64,000 bases of DNA from NCBI GenBank assembly GCA_036417435.1, contig CM070903.1, positions 57,016,001-57,080,000 of the forward strand, written 5' to 3'. The DNA comes from Inia geoffrensis (Eukaryota; Chordata; Mammalia; Artiodactyla; Iniidae). Made by a program: the position numbers and the translations under genes. How positions within the stretch are numbered: the first letter of the stretch is position 1; each line of letters opens with the position of its first letter. Shown piece after piece: positions 32,365 to 44,584 of the stretch. The notes under the pieces were generated by a model. That model was not told the DNA's origin and searched no databases. It saw only the letters and a program-made list of their open reading frames with translations.

Positions 32365-34015
32365 ACGCTGAGAGGGGAGGAGAAAGGATGGTTCCAGTGA
32401 AATGTCATTTTGCTTAAAACCTGGCCCCTTAGGTGGAGATAGGGTACAATGTCACTTTGACCTCCATGCAAACACAAGCCGATACACACATGCACATACA
32501 TGTTCACACTCACACTTATAGGATGCTCACGTGTGGCACAAACTGTGATGTCAGAATGTTAGATATTTTTTATTTATGTTGGGGTTTTTGTTTTAAAATA
32601 TTAAACCAAATGTAATCTTCTATGAAAAATATGTATTAGCTATTTCTGAAGTCTCTATAAATTTTTCATATGCAGTAAAAAATTAAATTTTGAGTTTATT
32701 ATTTTCAATTATATCTGAAGAAAATAACAAAATAGCAAAACCAGGCTAGTCTCACCTGCAGTTGTGGGTCCTTTGCTGACTTTGTGGAAAACTTACTTAT
32801 TATATCTGTGCACTTTGCCTGTACGAGTTTGTTTCAGGATGCCCTCTCAGGCTCCTACCCTCTTCGATGGTTCACTACAATTCTATCCCCTGCCAAAGCA
32901 CTTCATTTTTTCACAATAAACAAAAAATATCAATCAAGAAATGCTAATTAACAGTCACAGACAAGTTAATGTTTCCAAATATAAGAAAGGAAAAGTTTGA
33001 AACAAAACACAGGATGTGGAATATTTCAGACTGATACATGACTTAAAGAAATTCAAAGAATGAAATTTTACAATGTTTGCATAAGCCAAAAACTACAACA
33101 AAAACATGAGCTAAGGGATGAGCACCTGAACCCCAGTAAAACCAGTATCCTAATAGATTTGTTTCCCAAACGGTAAATGCCTCACATTAGCAGTACCAGC
33201 AAATTAAAGTTTAGTTTCCTTATTTGCAAACGGTAGTTTTGAATAATGTTTACTAACTCCATACTATTGCGGAGTGTTTAAACACCCTTTAAAGAAGTCA
33301 AGTACAAAAATGGTTGAGGTCTTCTATGCCAATTATGAAAATGACAAAGCCAGTTAGAGTATTAGAATATCAATGATGAAATATGAAAGGAATGTTAGAA
33401 ATAATCTCACTCTAATCTCTTAAATTACATAGAGGAAAATTGAGTGTCAAAAATTGTGAAGGGATTGAGATGTTGCCTTGCTTAGCCTGCTCGCAGTTTC
33501 ATAGATGCTGGTAGAAGACAGGAGACATCCAAGTCAGAGACAAAGTACTTTAGTGCCCAGGGCACAGCAGGCAACATGAGCTTCATGTTCAAGTTGATAC
33601 CATTTACTCCCCAAGTCCCATGGGGGTATGAGGATGTGAACTCAGGTGGATGCTGGACATGCAGAGGATTTGTATCACAGCTGAGGAATTTTGTTTAGAA
33701 AACCCTGTTTTATAAGAAGGAAGCTAGAAAACCTGCCTAATGTTTTACAAGAAGGAAAAACTATCTTTATCACCCTGGTCAGGAAACAAATCTGTCATCT
33801 GCCCTGGAGGGAGACAATAGCTATACAAACATCTGTGCAAACAGAACAAGGAAGTTAATGCCTCTTGCTCAGAAGATGTGCAGAAATGTGAGAGACACAT
33901 AGAAAACTGTGTCCTAACACTGAGATTTAGTGAAAAGATAGAGATTATTTAAGGTCACCAACTAAAGTGCTGAGTTGTTAATTAGTGCAATAAAATATGG
34001 TAGAAATATATTATT
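32365..34015. other. Unassigned sequence
   Basis: No gene. A CA-rich stretch lies at 32465-32515. The segment 33460-33720 may be part of an old repeat but was not recognised. Confidence 0.45.
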
Positions 34016-34019
34016 TAAT

Positions 34020-34711
34020 ATTTGATAGTTAGGTGGACACACCCTAAGGTAAGACCTAATGAGTTAATCTCCCTTCCTTAAATGCAGGAAGAACCTGTGA
34101 CTTGCTTTTAACCAAAAGAATATGCCAAAGGTCATAGGATGTCACGGCCATGATTAGGTTACCCTATCTATCTATCTGTCTATCTATCCATCTATCTATC
34201 TATCTATCCATCTATATCTTAGGAGACTCATGGCATATATATAGATTAGATAGACAAATAGATGAATATATCACTTAAGATCATAAACATATGACTCTTA
34301 GCAGACCATGTCCAAGGCCTGCTGGTCCAGAAAAAGCAAACTGCCACAGTGCAACTGCTTGTGGAAAGGTTCATGTAGTAGGAAATTATGAGTGTCCTTT
34401 AGGACCAAAAGGCAGCCTCCAGGCAACATCCAATAAAAAACTGCGGTCCTCAGTCCTATAGCCAAAGGATCAGAGATCTGCCAATAACCTAAATGAGTTT
34501 GGAAGCAGATTTCCCCCCACTTGGGCCTCCAGATGCAGCCTGGTCAACATCCTGATTGCGGCCTTTTGAACCCTAAGTAAAGAACCAAGTTGAGCTATGC
34601 CCATAGTTTCTCTTGACCCACAGAAACTATAAGTTAATAAATATGTGCTGTTTTAAGCCGCTACATTTTTGGTGATTTGTTATGCAGCAATAGAAAACTA
34701 ATACAATAGCT
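34020..34711 (+). repeat. MLT1-type MaLR LTR with an internal TATC expansion
   Basis: The right end 'gctgttttaagccgctacat', 'ttgttatgcagcaatagaaa' and 'actaatacaa' is typical of MLT1 LTRs. The left part contains the MLT1-like 'ctgtgacttgcttttaacc'. The TATC repeat at 34164-34217 and nearby sequence lengthen it. Confidence 0.75.
34164..34217 (+). repeat. TATC tetranucleotide microsatellite
   Basis: About thirteen TATC units with a few TGTC and CATC interruptions. GATA-rich sequence on the same strand follows at 34241-34262. Confidence 0.9.
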
Positions 34712-35084
34712 TAGCACAGCCCAGAATTTAATCTGTTGAACACCTCTTCTCTTTTATCTCAATGAGATAAAATTCAGATCTTCTTGAAATTTATCTTGTA
34801 TCTTTATTTGTCCACACCTGGAAGGCTTAAACTGACCCTACTTAGATCATTATAAGTCATTTCTACCAACAAATCTGGTTGTTTGGTTGTTTATTTATTT
34901 TGCTTTACAGTCATCCCACCCAGAATAGAACCAAGATTGATAAGCATACAGCTAATTCCCCATTTCCTTTGGTAAAACCTTATTAATTATTCCAATCCAA
35001 AAAAGTCTCTCTTTATTGAACCTACATTTGTATATTACTACAAAATTTAGCATTTAACTGTTCTTAACAATTGTATTATTTCTC

Positions 35085-35205
35085 CAGCATGATTGTAGAT
35101 CCTCTAATTTGTCTTACAGATATTTTTATATTTCCCACAGTATTTGCAACAGTGTCAGGCAAAAAAGGAAATGCTCATTAAATTCTGTTGATTGATAAAC
35201 ATGAC
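35085..35205 (+). repeat. LINE-2 3' end fragment
   Basis: 'gtagatcctctaatttgtct', 'tttgcaacagtgtcaggca' and 'gctcattaaattctgttgat' keep the L2 3' order. Confidence 0.65.
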
Positions 35206-35209
35206 CTGA

Positions 35210-35505
35210 TTTTTCAGAAGTTCCTGCTAACAATCAATCTGCCTGGATACTGCAGAATTTACTCAGTATGAAATTGCTCCCTCACCCCTCTCATTGTGAG
35301 TTGTTTTGACTCATCCCCAAAGTCTGGGACTGAAGTAACCTCTGTAAAAAAATGAGGTCTTATGTCAAAATCACTTTCTGGGTTAATTCTATTTTCAGTC
35401 ACTATGTGGCATAATTTATCCCCACATTAGAGGACATATCCATCTGATTACTCAGGATCAGTCTTTATGCATAAATTAAATTAGAATTTCAACATATTTA
35501 CTCTA
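35210..35505. other. Unassigned sequence
   Basis: Nothing recognised before the SINE. Confidence 0.4.
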
Positions 35506-35523
35506 AAAATAATAATGGAATGG

Positions 35524-35739
35524 TGGGGACTTCTCTGGTGGTCCAGTGGGTAAGATTCTGCACTCCCAATGCAGGGGGCCCGGGTCCAATCCCTGGTCGG
35601 GGAACCAGATCCTGCATGCATGCTGCAACTAAGAGTCTACATGCCGCAACTAAAAGATCCCACATGCCACAACGAAGATGCTGCTTGCTGCAACTAAGAC
35701 CCGGTGCAGCCACAAATAAATAAATAAATATTTTAAAAT
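35524..35739 (+). mobile_element. CHR-type SINE with tandem 'gcaactaag' units
   Basis: Bounded by 'aataataatggaatgg' at 35508-35523 and 35740-35755, a perfect 16-base repeat. The body repeats 'ctgcaactaagag' and 'gccgcaactaaaag' motifs and ends in AAAT units. Confidence 0.96.
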
Positions 35740-35755
35740 AATAATAATGGAATGG

Positions 35756-36257
35756 ACAATTGGATAAATCATAAAAGTGGGGAGGAAAGAAATTTCAAAG
35801 ATACTTCTAAAAATATAGACTCTGCTGTAAATAAATGAACATGTGCCTATGACTATTGGATGCTGATAAATCTAGGTTATAATTTCATTGGCCAGTTACT
35901 TCTCATCCCTAATACTTTCTGTAATGGCAAGTAGCCAACATTCTTGGGATGATGTATTATAATACTTTTGCATCATAAATCTTTGCATTTCACCTTAAAC
36001 TGTAATATATCTGACAAGACAAAATAACAAATAGTGCCAGGTTTAGCTTTATACCTAAGAAAGAACTAATTAGGTCAAAAAGATTGATAGTAATTGCTAT
36101 GATTCTTATACGCTTGTTCATTTTCTACAGTGACTAGGAAGGGACAAAAGCCATACATTTGAAAACACCATTTATTAAAAACAACAATACAACTTTCTTA
36201 ACCTAGAAATAAGGTGCCATAGGGACATTTTTTGACCCACTTATATTTGAGGAGAAG
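35756..36257. other. Unassigned AT-rich sequence
   Basis: No gene or repeat recognised. Confidence 0.45.
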
Positions 36258-36264
36258 TCTCTCT

Positions 36265-36355
<91 letters not shown>
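36258..36355 (+). repeat. Compound (TC)n(AC)n microsatellite
   Basis: About 50 bases of TC units with one interruption ('cttctc') pass directly into about 48 bases of perfect AC units. Length and purity suggest it varies between individuals. Confidence 0.97.
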
Positions 36356-36357
<2 letters not shown>

Positions 36358-36511
36358 ATTTGAAATTTCTGCTTATCTCTTATTTACATAAACCTGTTTG
36401 TGAAATTTTAAAATTGTGAAAACACTGAACCAATCACCTGCCACTCTGGCCTTAAACCAGTAGCTATTTACTGCTTCCTTTTGTAAATAGCTTTGTTAAA
36501 ACAACTGTTAT

Positions 36512-36641
36512 CTGGGAATTCCCTGGTGGTCCAGTGGTTAGGACTCCACGCATTTACTGCCTAGGACACGGGTTCAATCCCTGGTCAGGGAACTAAGATC
36601 CCACAAGCTGTGCGCCATGCGCCCTCGCCCCCCCCAAAAAA
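36512..36641 (+). mobile_element. Short CHR-type SINE
   Basis: Head 'tgggaattccctggtggtcc', a C-rich tail ('cgccccccccaaaa') and flanking 'aactgttat' at 36503-36511 and 36642-36650. Confidence 0.93.
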
Positions 36642-36659
36642 AACTGTTATAATTCTAAC

Positions 36660-37485
36660 TCATAAAGTGTAAAGAAAGTGATAATGTCAATAACTTAAAT
36701 AGGATTTTTTGTTACTTACATTTCTTTGAATGAATCACCATTCTTTTCTATGAAATTACTTGAATTTCAGTTTCTTCGTGGCTTTTAGTTTTAGTTGATC
36801 CTGACTTGCTGTTGCTATCTATTTTTCGGTCTATAATAAAAGCAAAGTATTTCAACATGGAAATTGAAAACAGTATCAAAACAAATGACTTTCCTTATGA
36901 AGAATACATTAGACAATTAGTGTCTGGCTCATATTTTGTGCTCAGTATATTTTTGGAGAATTAACAATAGCAAAACAAACAAACAAAAACCTAGGAGAGT
37001 TCATTACAAGCAGAACTGTCCTACAATAAATACCGAAGAAAAGTTTTCAGATTAAAGGGCAATGATACCAGATAGAAACTTAACTCAGTAGGAGGAAAAA
37101 TGAAGAGCACTGGAAATGCTAATTTTAAAAAGACAATAGATTGTTTAATACAAATATTATAATACTGTATTTTGAGGATTATAACATATGTAGGTTTAAA
37201 ATATGTGACAATAACACTACAGAGAATGAGTGGGGTAAGTAGAAATATAGGGTTACATGATTTTTACTACACTTAACTTAGTATAAGTTATGTATTAATT
37301 CAAGGTAGACTGGGACAAGTTATAGATGCATAATGTAAACCCTAAACAACCACTAAAATATAAAATATAAATAAGTATTTAAAAACCAATAGTGAAAACA
37401 GGATGATGTTAGCAAGACAGCAGTACAGGAATTTCTAGCACTTGTACTCTCCCAGAAACTATATTGAACAACTATATGGTAAGAT
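36660..37485. other. Unassigned sequence
   Basis: No gene. 37270-37380 has an L1-like feel ('aaaccctaaacaaccactaa') but is too weak to call. Confidence 0.4.
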
Positions 37486-37489
37486 ATAT

Positions 37490-37830
37490 ACTAATCTTAT
37501 ACACTGTTCCTGAAAAATAAAGGAAGATGGAATGTGTCCCAACTCGTTTTATAAGGCCAGTATAATGCTCTTACAAACATACACAAACATCTTTAATAAA
37601 AGAAAGGTAAATTAAAATTAGCAATATATAAAAAGGATTATATATCATGACCTAACTGGAGCTATCCTAAGAATGCAAGGAAGGTTTAACACTTGAAAAT
37701 CAAAAAAAAAAAAATCATCTCAATAGATATAGAAAAAACAGTTGACAAAATTCAACAAGTTATGACTAAAAATCAAAAAAAAAAAAAAAAACTTCAAGCA
37801 AAGTGGTGATAGAAGGAAACACTCTAAATT
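37490..37830 (+). mobile_element. Old LINE-1 fragment from the RT region
   Basis: 'ataaggccagtataatgctc', 'atatatcatgacctaactgg', 'ctcaatagatatagaaaaaa' and 'gttgacaaaattcaaca' are in L1 ORF2 RT order, with internal A runs and deletions. Confidence 0.8.
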
Positions 37831-37859
37831 TGGTATCAGGGTTATGTCAGCCTTAAAAC

Positions 37860-38280
37860 CAGACAAATTTATTATCTTACAGTTCTGAAAGTCAGAAGTC
37901 CAAAATGGGTCTCACTGGGTTAAAATCATGGTGTTGACCAGACTGAGTTCCTTCCTCAAGGCGCTACAGGAGAATCCATTTACTCGCCTTTTCCAGATTC
38001 TAGAGGCTGCCCACCTTCCTTGGCTTATGGCTCTCTTCCATCTTCAAGTAAGCAATGACCAGTCAAGTAAATCTTTCTCACAGTGCATAATTCTGACTCT
38101 GCCTCTGCCTCTCTCTTCCATATACAAGGACGCTGTGATTACATTGATCCCAAATGGCTAATCCAGAATAATCTTATTTTAAAGTCAACTGATTAGCAAT
38201 CTTAATTCCAACTGCTACCTTAATTCCTGGGGATTAGGACACAGACATTTTGGGGAAGTCACTATTCTGCCTACCACAGT
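37860..38280 (+). repeat. Old LTR-type repeat (family uncertain)
   Basis: 'ttattatcttacagttctga', 'atgggtctcactgggttaaa', 'gattacattgatcccaaatg', 'actgattagcaatcttaatt' and 'tattctgcctaccacag' are those of a common mammalian repeat. It shares its plan with 28215-28685. Confidence 0.62.
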
Positions 38281-38479
38281 CTATACCTCCACATAATATC
38301 CAGTCACCCTCTGGATTATTTCAGAGAAAATCCCAGACGTCACATCATCTCCTTCATAACTACTTCAGTATGGATTTTTAAAAGATAAAAATTCTTTTGA
38401 AAAGAAAACAATCACACCTAAAAAATAATAACAATAATTTCTTAGGATCATCAACTATCCAGTAATTATTTAAATTTCC

Positions 38480-38655
38480 TGGGACTTCCTTGGTGGTCCA
38501 GTGGGTAAGACTCCACACTCCTAACGGAGGGGGCCTGAGTTTGATCCCTGGTCTGGGAACTAGATCCTGTATGTATGCCACAACTAAGAGTTTGCATGCC
38601 ACAACGCATGCCACAACTAAGACCAGGTGCAGCCAAAATAAATAAATAAATAAAT
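38480..38655 (+). mobile_element. CHR-type SINE
   Basis: Head 'gggacttccttggtggtcca', 'catgccacaacgcatgccac' in the body and AAAT units at the end. A short repeat 'aaatttcc' lies at 38472-38479 and 38656-38663. Confidence 0.92.
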
Positions 38656-38825
38656 AAATTTCCCTTATTTTTTTTAAATTGGGGTACAGTCCCTTATGAT
38701 TTTTAAGCTACTTTACAGTTTGTTTGAAAGAGAATTCAAATAAGACCCAAACATGGCATTGAATAATATTTAACAGCATTGAATAATATGAATTATTCTT
38801 TTAATAATATTAAAAGAATAATATT

Positions 38826-38975
38826 GGGACTTCCCTGGTGGGCCAGTGCTTCTGTGCTTCCACTGCAAGGGGCCTAGCTTCGATCCCTGGTTGGGGAAGT
38901 AAGATCCTGCATGCCGCACAAGTGCAGCCGATAAATAAATAAATAAATAGATAGATAGATAGATAAATAATAAAT
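38826..38975 (+). mobile_element. Short CHR-type SINE with AAAT/GATA tail
   Basis: Repeats 'aaaagaataatatt' (38812-38825) and 'aaaagaatactatt' (38976-38989) differ at one base. The tail has grown into AAAT and GATA units (38935-38975). Confidence 0.94.
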
Positions 38976-38989
38976 AAAAGAATACTATT

Positions 38990-39390
38990 TCTGAGGATCC
39001 CTAACATTACTTTAAATCATTTTAATTATATTTTCAGTTAGATACATACAAACATGAAACTGGATATAAATTCCTCATGTGTATGTCTCTCACATATCTA
39101 CAAAATAAAAAATATTATTGAAGAAACCTGTGGGCCCAGTTTGAGAAATATTGTCCCTATGTCATTGTACACAAAGTTCATTTTAAAATTAGTTGTTTCA
39201 TGTCATGTGAGAGTACTTCATTGTTGCCTAAAACTGTTGCTTAATTTCATCATTTAATTACCATTCTTCAGTAACATTTTTGTCACCTACTATCTACCAT
39301 TCACTTTTCCTAGGTAGGGAAACACAAAGGTGAAAAAAACTTGGTCAGTTGCTCATAGTGGATTTTTCAAAAGGTTATGTATTATCCAAG
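38990..39390. other. Unassigned AT-rich sequence
   Basis: Nothing recognised. Confidence 0.4.
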
Positions 39391-39394
39391 CAAC

Positions 39395-39512
39395 TAGAGT
39401 GTAAGCTATGTGAAGGTGGGAACCAGGTCTTACAAATCTTCATGTCCCCCAGGGGCCTAACAAAGTGCTTTTATAAAGTTGGTACTCAATCAGTGTTCAA
39501 TAATTGATTAGA
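39395..39512 (+). repeat. LINE-2 3' end fragment
   Basis: 'gtgaaggtgggaaccaggtc', 'taacaaagtgcttttataaa' and 'ggtactcaatcagtgttcaa' match the L2 3' end. Confidence 0.68.
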
Positions 39513-39514
39513 CT

Positions 39515-40495
39515 TGAAAGCCTATATTTTAATTGCTCAGTTAAATTTAGCAGGCATACCTAGAGAGAACGAACCATGCCACCATATTTCTCTTTTTTGC
39601 TTTAGGATGAAGAAGCAGTGAGTGTGTGTGTTTGTGGGCTGGCAATTATGATGAAGAGAAGGATCCTTGGTGATAGTGACGGTGCAACAGCCACTGTGGT
39701 AATTTGGAGCTAAGCAAGTCATAAAGCTGACCTCGGTGGGTGCAGAGCCTCACCAGTCAGTGTTATAGATGGATAGCTATTATGGGTCAACAGTGATAGA
39801 ATTTGCTCAGAATAGCACAACACATTCAGCTCTTTGGAGACAATGAACATTTATCACTGATGATTAATCCTTTCATGAGTCCATTTCGAGGTTTAACAGC
39901 ACTCTTTTCTTCAATTTTTGTTCCTTGTATATCAGTCCCGTGGTCCCGCTCATTCAGGAAATGTTTACTTTCTGGGACTATGCTATGTATATAGCTCCTG
40001 AGTATTTAATCATAGAACTACATGGCAGATTTCTCTCAGCTTCTAGGACTCTCTCACAATCTACTTTCCAGCATGTGCATAGCCCTTATAATTTCTCCTA
40101 CCATCAAAATTTTGGGCTTATGTTGTCAGACAACCTGGTACAAATTTCAATATAATATCCGAAAGGGATTAAACATTAATATACATTAACATATTTTAAA
40201 ATAATGATTAATATGTTAATTCTCAAAGAGCAAAAATCTCAGGGAGGGTATATTAAGGGAACGCAGGTGAGTTTTGAAACACATGGCACATGCTGCTAAC
40301 TGTCCAAGAGGGTAGGTAAAATTTGGTGACGTTGAGGAGAACAGGACTATAAAGACACTAAAAAAGGAGAGCTATGTCATAATTACATAAATCTGGGGTA
40401 TTCTATTCATGCCCATGCTCATCCCGATGACATTATAAATCCTTTAAAGGTGGAGGCCTGATTATGCACATCTTTGCATTCTAACAGTAGAACTC
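39515..40495. other. Unassigned sequence
   Basis: No gene. 40440-40495 ('ttaaaggtggaggcctgatt') may be an L2 end cut by the MER5-like insertion. Confidence 0.4.
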
Positions 40496-40496
40496 A

Positions 40497-40648
40497 GTGT
40501 GCTTCACAGACCAACATCATTGCCATCACCTGGGAGCTTATTAGAACTACAGAACCACAGGCCTAATCCCAGACATAATGAATGAGAATCTGCACTAAAA
40601 GAAATCTCCAGGTGATTTCAATGTACATTGAAGTTTAAGAAACACTAC
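40497..40648 (+). repeat. MER5-like hAT-Charlie MITE
   Basis: 'catcacctgggagcttatta', 'gagaatctgcactaaaa' and 'ccaggtgatttcaatgtaca' resemble MER5-type non-autonomous hAT elements, with inverted 'cacctgg'/'ccaggtg' blocks. A SINE sits at its right end. Confidence 0.62.
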
Positions 40649-41000
40649 GGGGACTTCCTTGGTGGAGGCAGTGGTTGAGTCCGCCTGCCAATGCAGGGCA
40701 CATGGGTTCAAGCCCTGGTCAGGGAAGATCCCACATGCCGCAGAGCAACTAAGCCCGTGCGCCACAACTACAGAGCCTGTGCTCTAGAGCCCACGAGCCA
40801 CAAATACTGAGCCCTGTGCCACAACTACTGAAGCCTCTGCACCTAGAGCCCGTGCTCCGCAACAAGAAAAGCCACCACAATGAGAAGCCTGGGCACCACA
40901 ACAAGGGGTAGCTCCCACTCGACGCAACTAGAGAAAGCCCGCAGGCCATAACAAAGACCTAATGCAGCCAAAAGTTCATTAGTTAATTAATTTTTTAAAA
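40649..41000 (+). mobile_element. Long CHR-type SINE (about 350 bp)
   Basis: Perfect 12-base repeats 'aagaaacactac' at 40637-40648 and 41001-41012. The head has an extra 'gag' ('ggtggaggcagtgg'). Confidence 0.96.
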
Positions 41001-41041
41001 AAGAAACACTACAGTACTAGCATAGTGTCTTATACACCTTA

Positions 41042-41151
41042 AGATTGAACACGTGAAAACATCTTTTTAAAAAAAAACAAAAAACTTTTTATCCATGTAA
41101 TAAATAAATTTAAAACATCTTTAAAAAAAAAAAAAAGATTGAACATGTGTT
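41042..41151 (+). repeat. Short A-rich insertion within a direct repeat
   Basis: 'agattgaacacgtg' at about 41042-41055 recurs as 'agattgaacatgtg' at about 41138-41151. The 82 bases between are A-rich and end in an A run, so this looks like a small retroposed insert of unknown source. Confidence 0.5.
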
Positions 41152-42185
41152 AATTACCCTCAAAACACAAAGGCTTCATAGCTTGTAAAAATACCAGGTG
41201 TGAAGGTCTGAGAGACAAAATGTGATGACAGTTTAAGAGAGAAAGATAAAAAGCAGGCACTATATTAACATGCACATACCAGGAACATTATACTTTTGGG
41301 GGAACCTGTCATAATTATATGCCAAAAGAATAGGATATTCTGGAGGACCTGTCTTCAGAGTGAGGTGTTTGCCCCTGGATGTGTGCAAAACAATCCAGTG
41401 GAATATAGGCATAAAATATTAGAATTTTTATTTTTAAAAGGAGCTATACTAATATTTAATATTCAGGTTGACATTGTAACCTATGCTCAGTATGCCAGAT
41501 AGCTCATGAGATTAGTAGCAGCGCTCTCAGTTTATTGGAATTTTCTGCACTTTTTATGTGCCTTGTTAAGTGACTGTAACTAAATGAACAAATGACTTCA
41601 AAATGTTCCTTCAAGGGATATGTAGATTGAAGATAATACACAAGGAAAGCAATGACAAAAAACAAAAAACAAAAAAGCAGAATAGGCATTTATATCCTTA
41701 TGCAGGCTCTTTGTCAGTCACATTCAAGACAAAAGCAGTGGCAATAAAAACAAGTGTGACCTGAAGTCAGCCCAAAATTCCTACATTTTTTTAAAGCTTT
41801 ATTGAGATATTATTGATAGACAAATAACTGCACATATTTAGTGTGTACAATTTGTAAGTTTTGTTTGTAAGGTTTGTTTCAAACAATTTGTTTGAAAGGT
41901 TTATCCTTTTCTTTTACAAAATATATTAAAAATTTTGAAAAATTATTTAAAAGTACCATATAACCCCACTATCACTCATGATAGAGCTTGCCCTAAGAGT
42001 ACATTGCCGTCTCTGTTTACTATGTTTTGTGAGACAAGCTTTCCAGTAAGGACAGCTGATATGCTGAAATCTGAGGATATACTTAGGGAAAAAAGCAAGG
42101 AGCAGAATGGTGCAGAAAGTGACAAATTTCTTTTAAAATTTAATTACACATCACTGTGAAATTGTAGAAAACTGAAGTCACAGAG
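41152..42185. other. Unassigned; possible old repeat at 41790-41940
   Basis: 'aaagctttattgagatatta' at 41796 recalls a common 'ttattgagatataattcaca' repeat, but the rest does not hold. No gene. Confidence 0.35.
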
Positions 42186-42234
42186 AAGGACCTACAGTAT
42201 TCTAGAAAAGGGGGGGAAAGTCCTATTTAAAAAT

Positions 42235-42560
42235 AGGAATTAAAATAGCTTTAGACTTCTAAATGGCAATACTGGAAACGAGAAGACAATGAAAAAAATG
42301 TCTTCATAATTCTGAAGACAAATTACTTTTCTTTTAGAATTATATATCCAATGAAACTATTAATTAGTGTAAGGATAGAATACAGACATTTTCTGACATG
42401 CAATTTCCTTAAAAAAAAATTACTTCCCAGAAAACTCTTTCTCAGGAAGCTATAAGATATTCTTCATTAAAATAGTCATAGGCCAACAAAGAGGAAAATA
42501 GGGAGTCCAGAAGAGAAGGGATCAAAACCAAAAACAAGGGAAGATGAAGGTAAAATATGT
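42235..42560 (+). mobile_element. Probable old LINE-1 fragment
   Basis: 'ctaaatggcaatactggaaa', 'gaagacaatgaaaaaaatg', 'gatagaatacagacattttc' and 'tttctcaggaagctataaga' follow a recalled old-L1 block. Confidence is limited by divergence. Confidence 0.5.
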
Positions 42561-42564
42561 TGAC

Positions 42565-43160
42565 AAAAAATTAATCAGCTAATTTAAGAAAGAAATGGAA
42601 ATTTTTATTCTATCCAAACTGAGGATTATAACCTGGGAACAGTCTCTCAGAAATCTCTGAGAACTGCTCTGCCCATTAGAGGTCAAAGCACAGTTACGTA
42701 AGTTTTTGAGACAGAGGGCTGTACATTAAACACGGTTTACACAATCCAGATCTACAGATATAAAGTGAGTAGTGGGTCCTGGGTCATTCATGGCCCCTCA
42801 CAAGAGGAGTTGTGACCCTTGATGAGATTAAGAAAAAAGGTTAGGAAAGTTATTTCCTGAGGAGGTCTGGTTAATGTGGATGCACAATGCACACTAAAAG
42901 GGAGGGAGGAGGCCCAAATGAGCAAAGAAATTTTATGTTAAATTTTTTTAAATTTTTCTTGTCTTGCAATAAAATGTGAATTTTATTTCACCAATGGAAG
43001 TCCTGAATAAGAGTTTGCACTGTCCGTCCTAGGTTGGGTGAACACTACTGCGTGGGGGCAGGTTGGAAGAATCTGGGAGACACTTCCCCAAAGATGAAAT
43101 TGACAGACTCACTGTGGTGAGTGAACATATTAAGAGACTCAGACAAATTGACAGAGTGTT
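42565..43160. other. Unassigned sequence
   Basis: No gene or confident repeat. Confidence 0.4.
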
Positions 43161-43164
43161 GGGG

Positions 43165-43420
43165 TTGAATTAGTGACTAATAATACAGGTAACATTTATG
43201 GAATGCTTCCTATGTGGGCAGACACTCTTCTAAGCACACTGCATCTAAACCTTATGCAATGGATGTATGTATTGCCCCTATTTTACAGATAAGAAAAAGA
43301 AGGCAAAGCCAATTAACTAGCTAGCTCAAGGTCACACAGCTAGTAAGAAGGAGCACTGGGACTGAAACACAGGCAACCTGACTCCAGAGACTTTCTTGCG
43401 ATCCTTATTCCACCCTAGTT
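43165..43420 (-). repeat. MIR SINE
   Basis: Nearly the full reverse-complement MIR: 'aacatttatggaatgcttcc', 'ctattttacagataagaaaa', 'ctcaaggtcacacagctag' and 'caacctgactccagaga'. Confidence 0.85.
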
Positions 43421-43424
43421 TTCC

Positions 43425-44040
43425 AAGGGTACAGAAATGCCACCAGTTAAGAAAAAACAAGAAGAATCAACTTCAGGAAAAACAGAAAATGGCATAAGGA
43501 AAAGCAATGATAGTTTTCTATATGGTTGTGATGTGAATGGCATTTTCACAGTCATAATATTGTGAATATTAAATACTGATATTATGATACAGTGTTATTT
43601 AAAGCACTGAGGCATTTGGAAGGTGCTTATGCACAGTGGACATAGGAAGGAAGAGGAGAGCTAAATCCTTATCTTTCATAGTAGAGAGCCAATAAAGTCT
43701 AAAATAAAAAGTCAACAAGCAGCAATACAAGCCTGTTGATTAGCAATATAGAGGCTAAAATCAAACAAAATCAACTTAAAGTATTAAAAGTATTTTCTTC
43801 TAGGGAAAGAAAAATGGAGTAGAAGAACTAGAGACTTCTGTTGATCTTAGCAAGTCTTTTGGAACTGGTTGATTCTAAATGTATATATGTTTAAACTATG
43901 TGTGTGCATTTAAACTACACAGATACATGATTAAGTAAACAGTATAAAAGAGAAAAAGATGAAGTAACAAATTTTAAGAGAAGGGAGGAATTGTCTACAT
44001 TTTCTTCCAGTCCTGTCCTTGTACTTGAAGGAGTTCAGGA
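43425..44040. other. Unassigned sequence
   Basis: AT-rich, with no gene or repeat recognised. Confidence 0.4.
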
Positions 44041-44042
44041 CA

Positions 44043-44580
44043 TGCACCCTAAAATATGTCACTTTGACATATTAATTATTCTGAGTTCAAAGCATTTGAG
44101 AAACAGTAGATGCAGGAAGGGCTCTCTGATCTACCCTTTTCGACCTAAAAACAGGCCATAAAATTTCCCATGAGGGTACAGGTGCCCTCCCAGCACCAGG
44201 AAGAGAAGAACATCCTCATCCCCAGAGACTGGGAATCGACACTGAAATGCATCTGTATAAACTTGCAAAATGTACAAACCCTAGTTTTGCACCCCAATAT
44301 ATCTCCTAGTCACTTCCCCACAATTTACTGGCCCTACCCCAAACTCCTTTGTCTTGCCATTTCCTCACACATTTATCATTTCTTTGTTTAAAAGTTATAA
44401 AACCTTTCTGCTCTGGCCACTTCCTCAGGTCTTCATTCTCTAATAAAGGTCTCCATGTACATGTAAAAACAATAAAATTTGTATGCTTTTCTCCCATTAA
44501 TCTTTCCTCTTATGTCAGTTTAAATCTTAGGTGCAGCCAGAGATCCTAAAAGAGTAGGAGAGAATTTTTCCTCCTTTATA
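44043..44580 (+). repeat. Solo-LTR-like element, copy 1
   Basis: It starts 'tgcaccctaaaatatgtcac' and ends 'gaatttttcctcctttat'. It contains 'ttataaaacctttctgctct' (44395) and AATAAA signals at about 44442 and 44470, in LTR order. Its first 80 bases and last 60 bases resemble those at 61815-62337. Confidence 0.62.
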
Positions 44581-44584
44581 TCCT

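Noticed and set aside
34141..34262. TATC and GATA stretches as a hairpin or cruciform signal
   Set aside because: Simple microsatellite expansion within an LTR explains it; pairing is imperfect.
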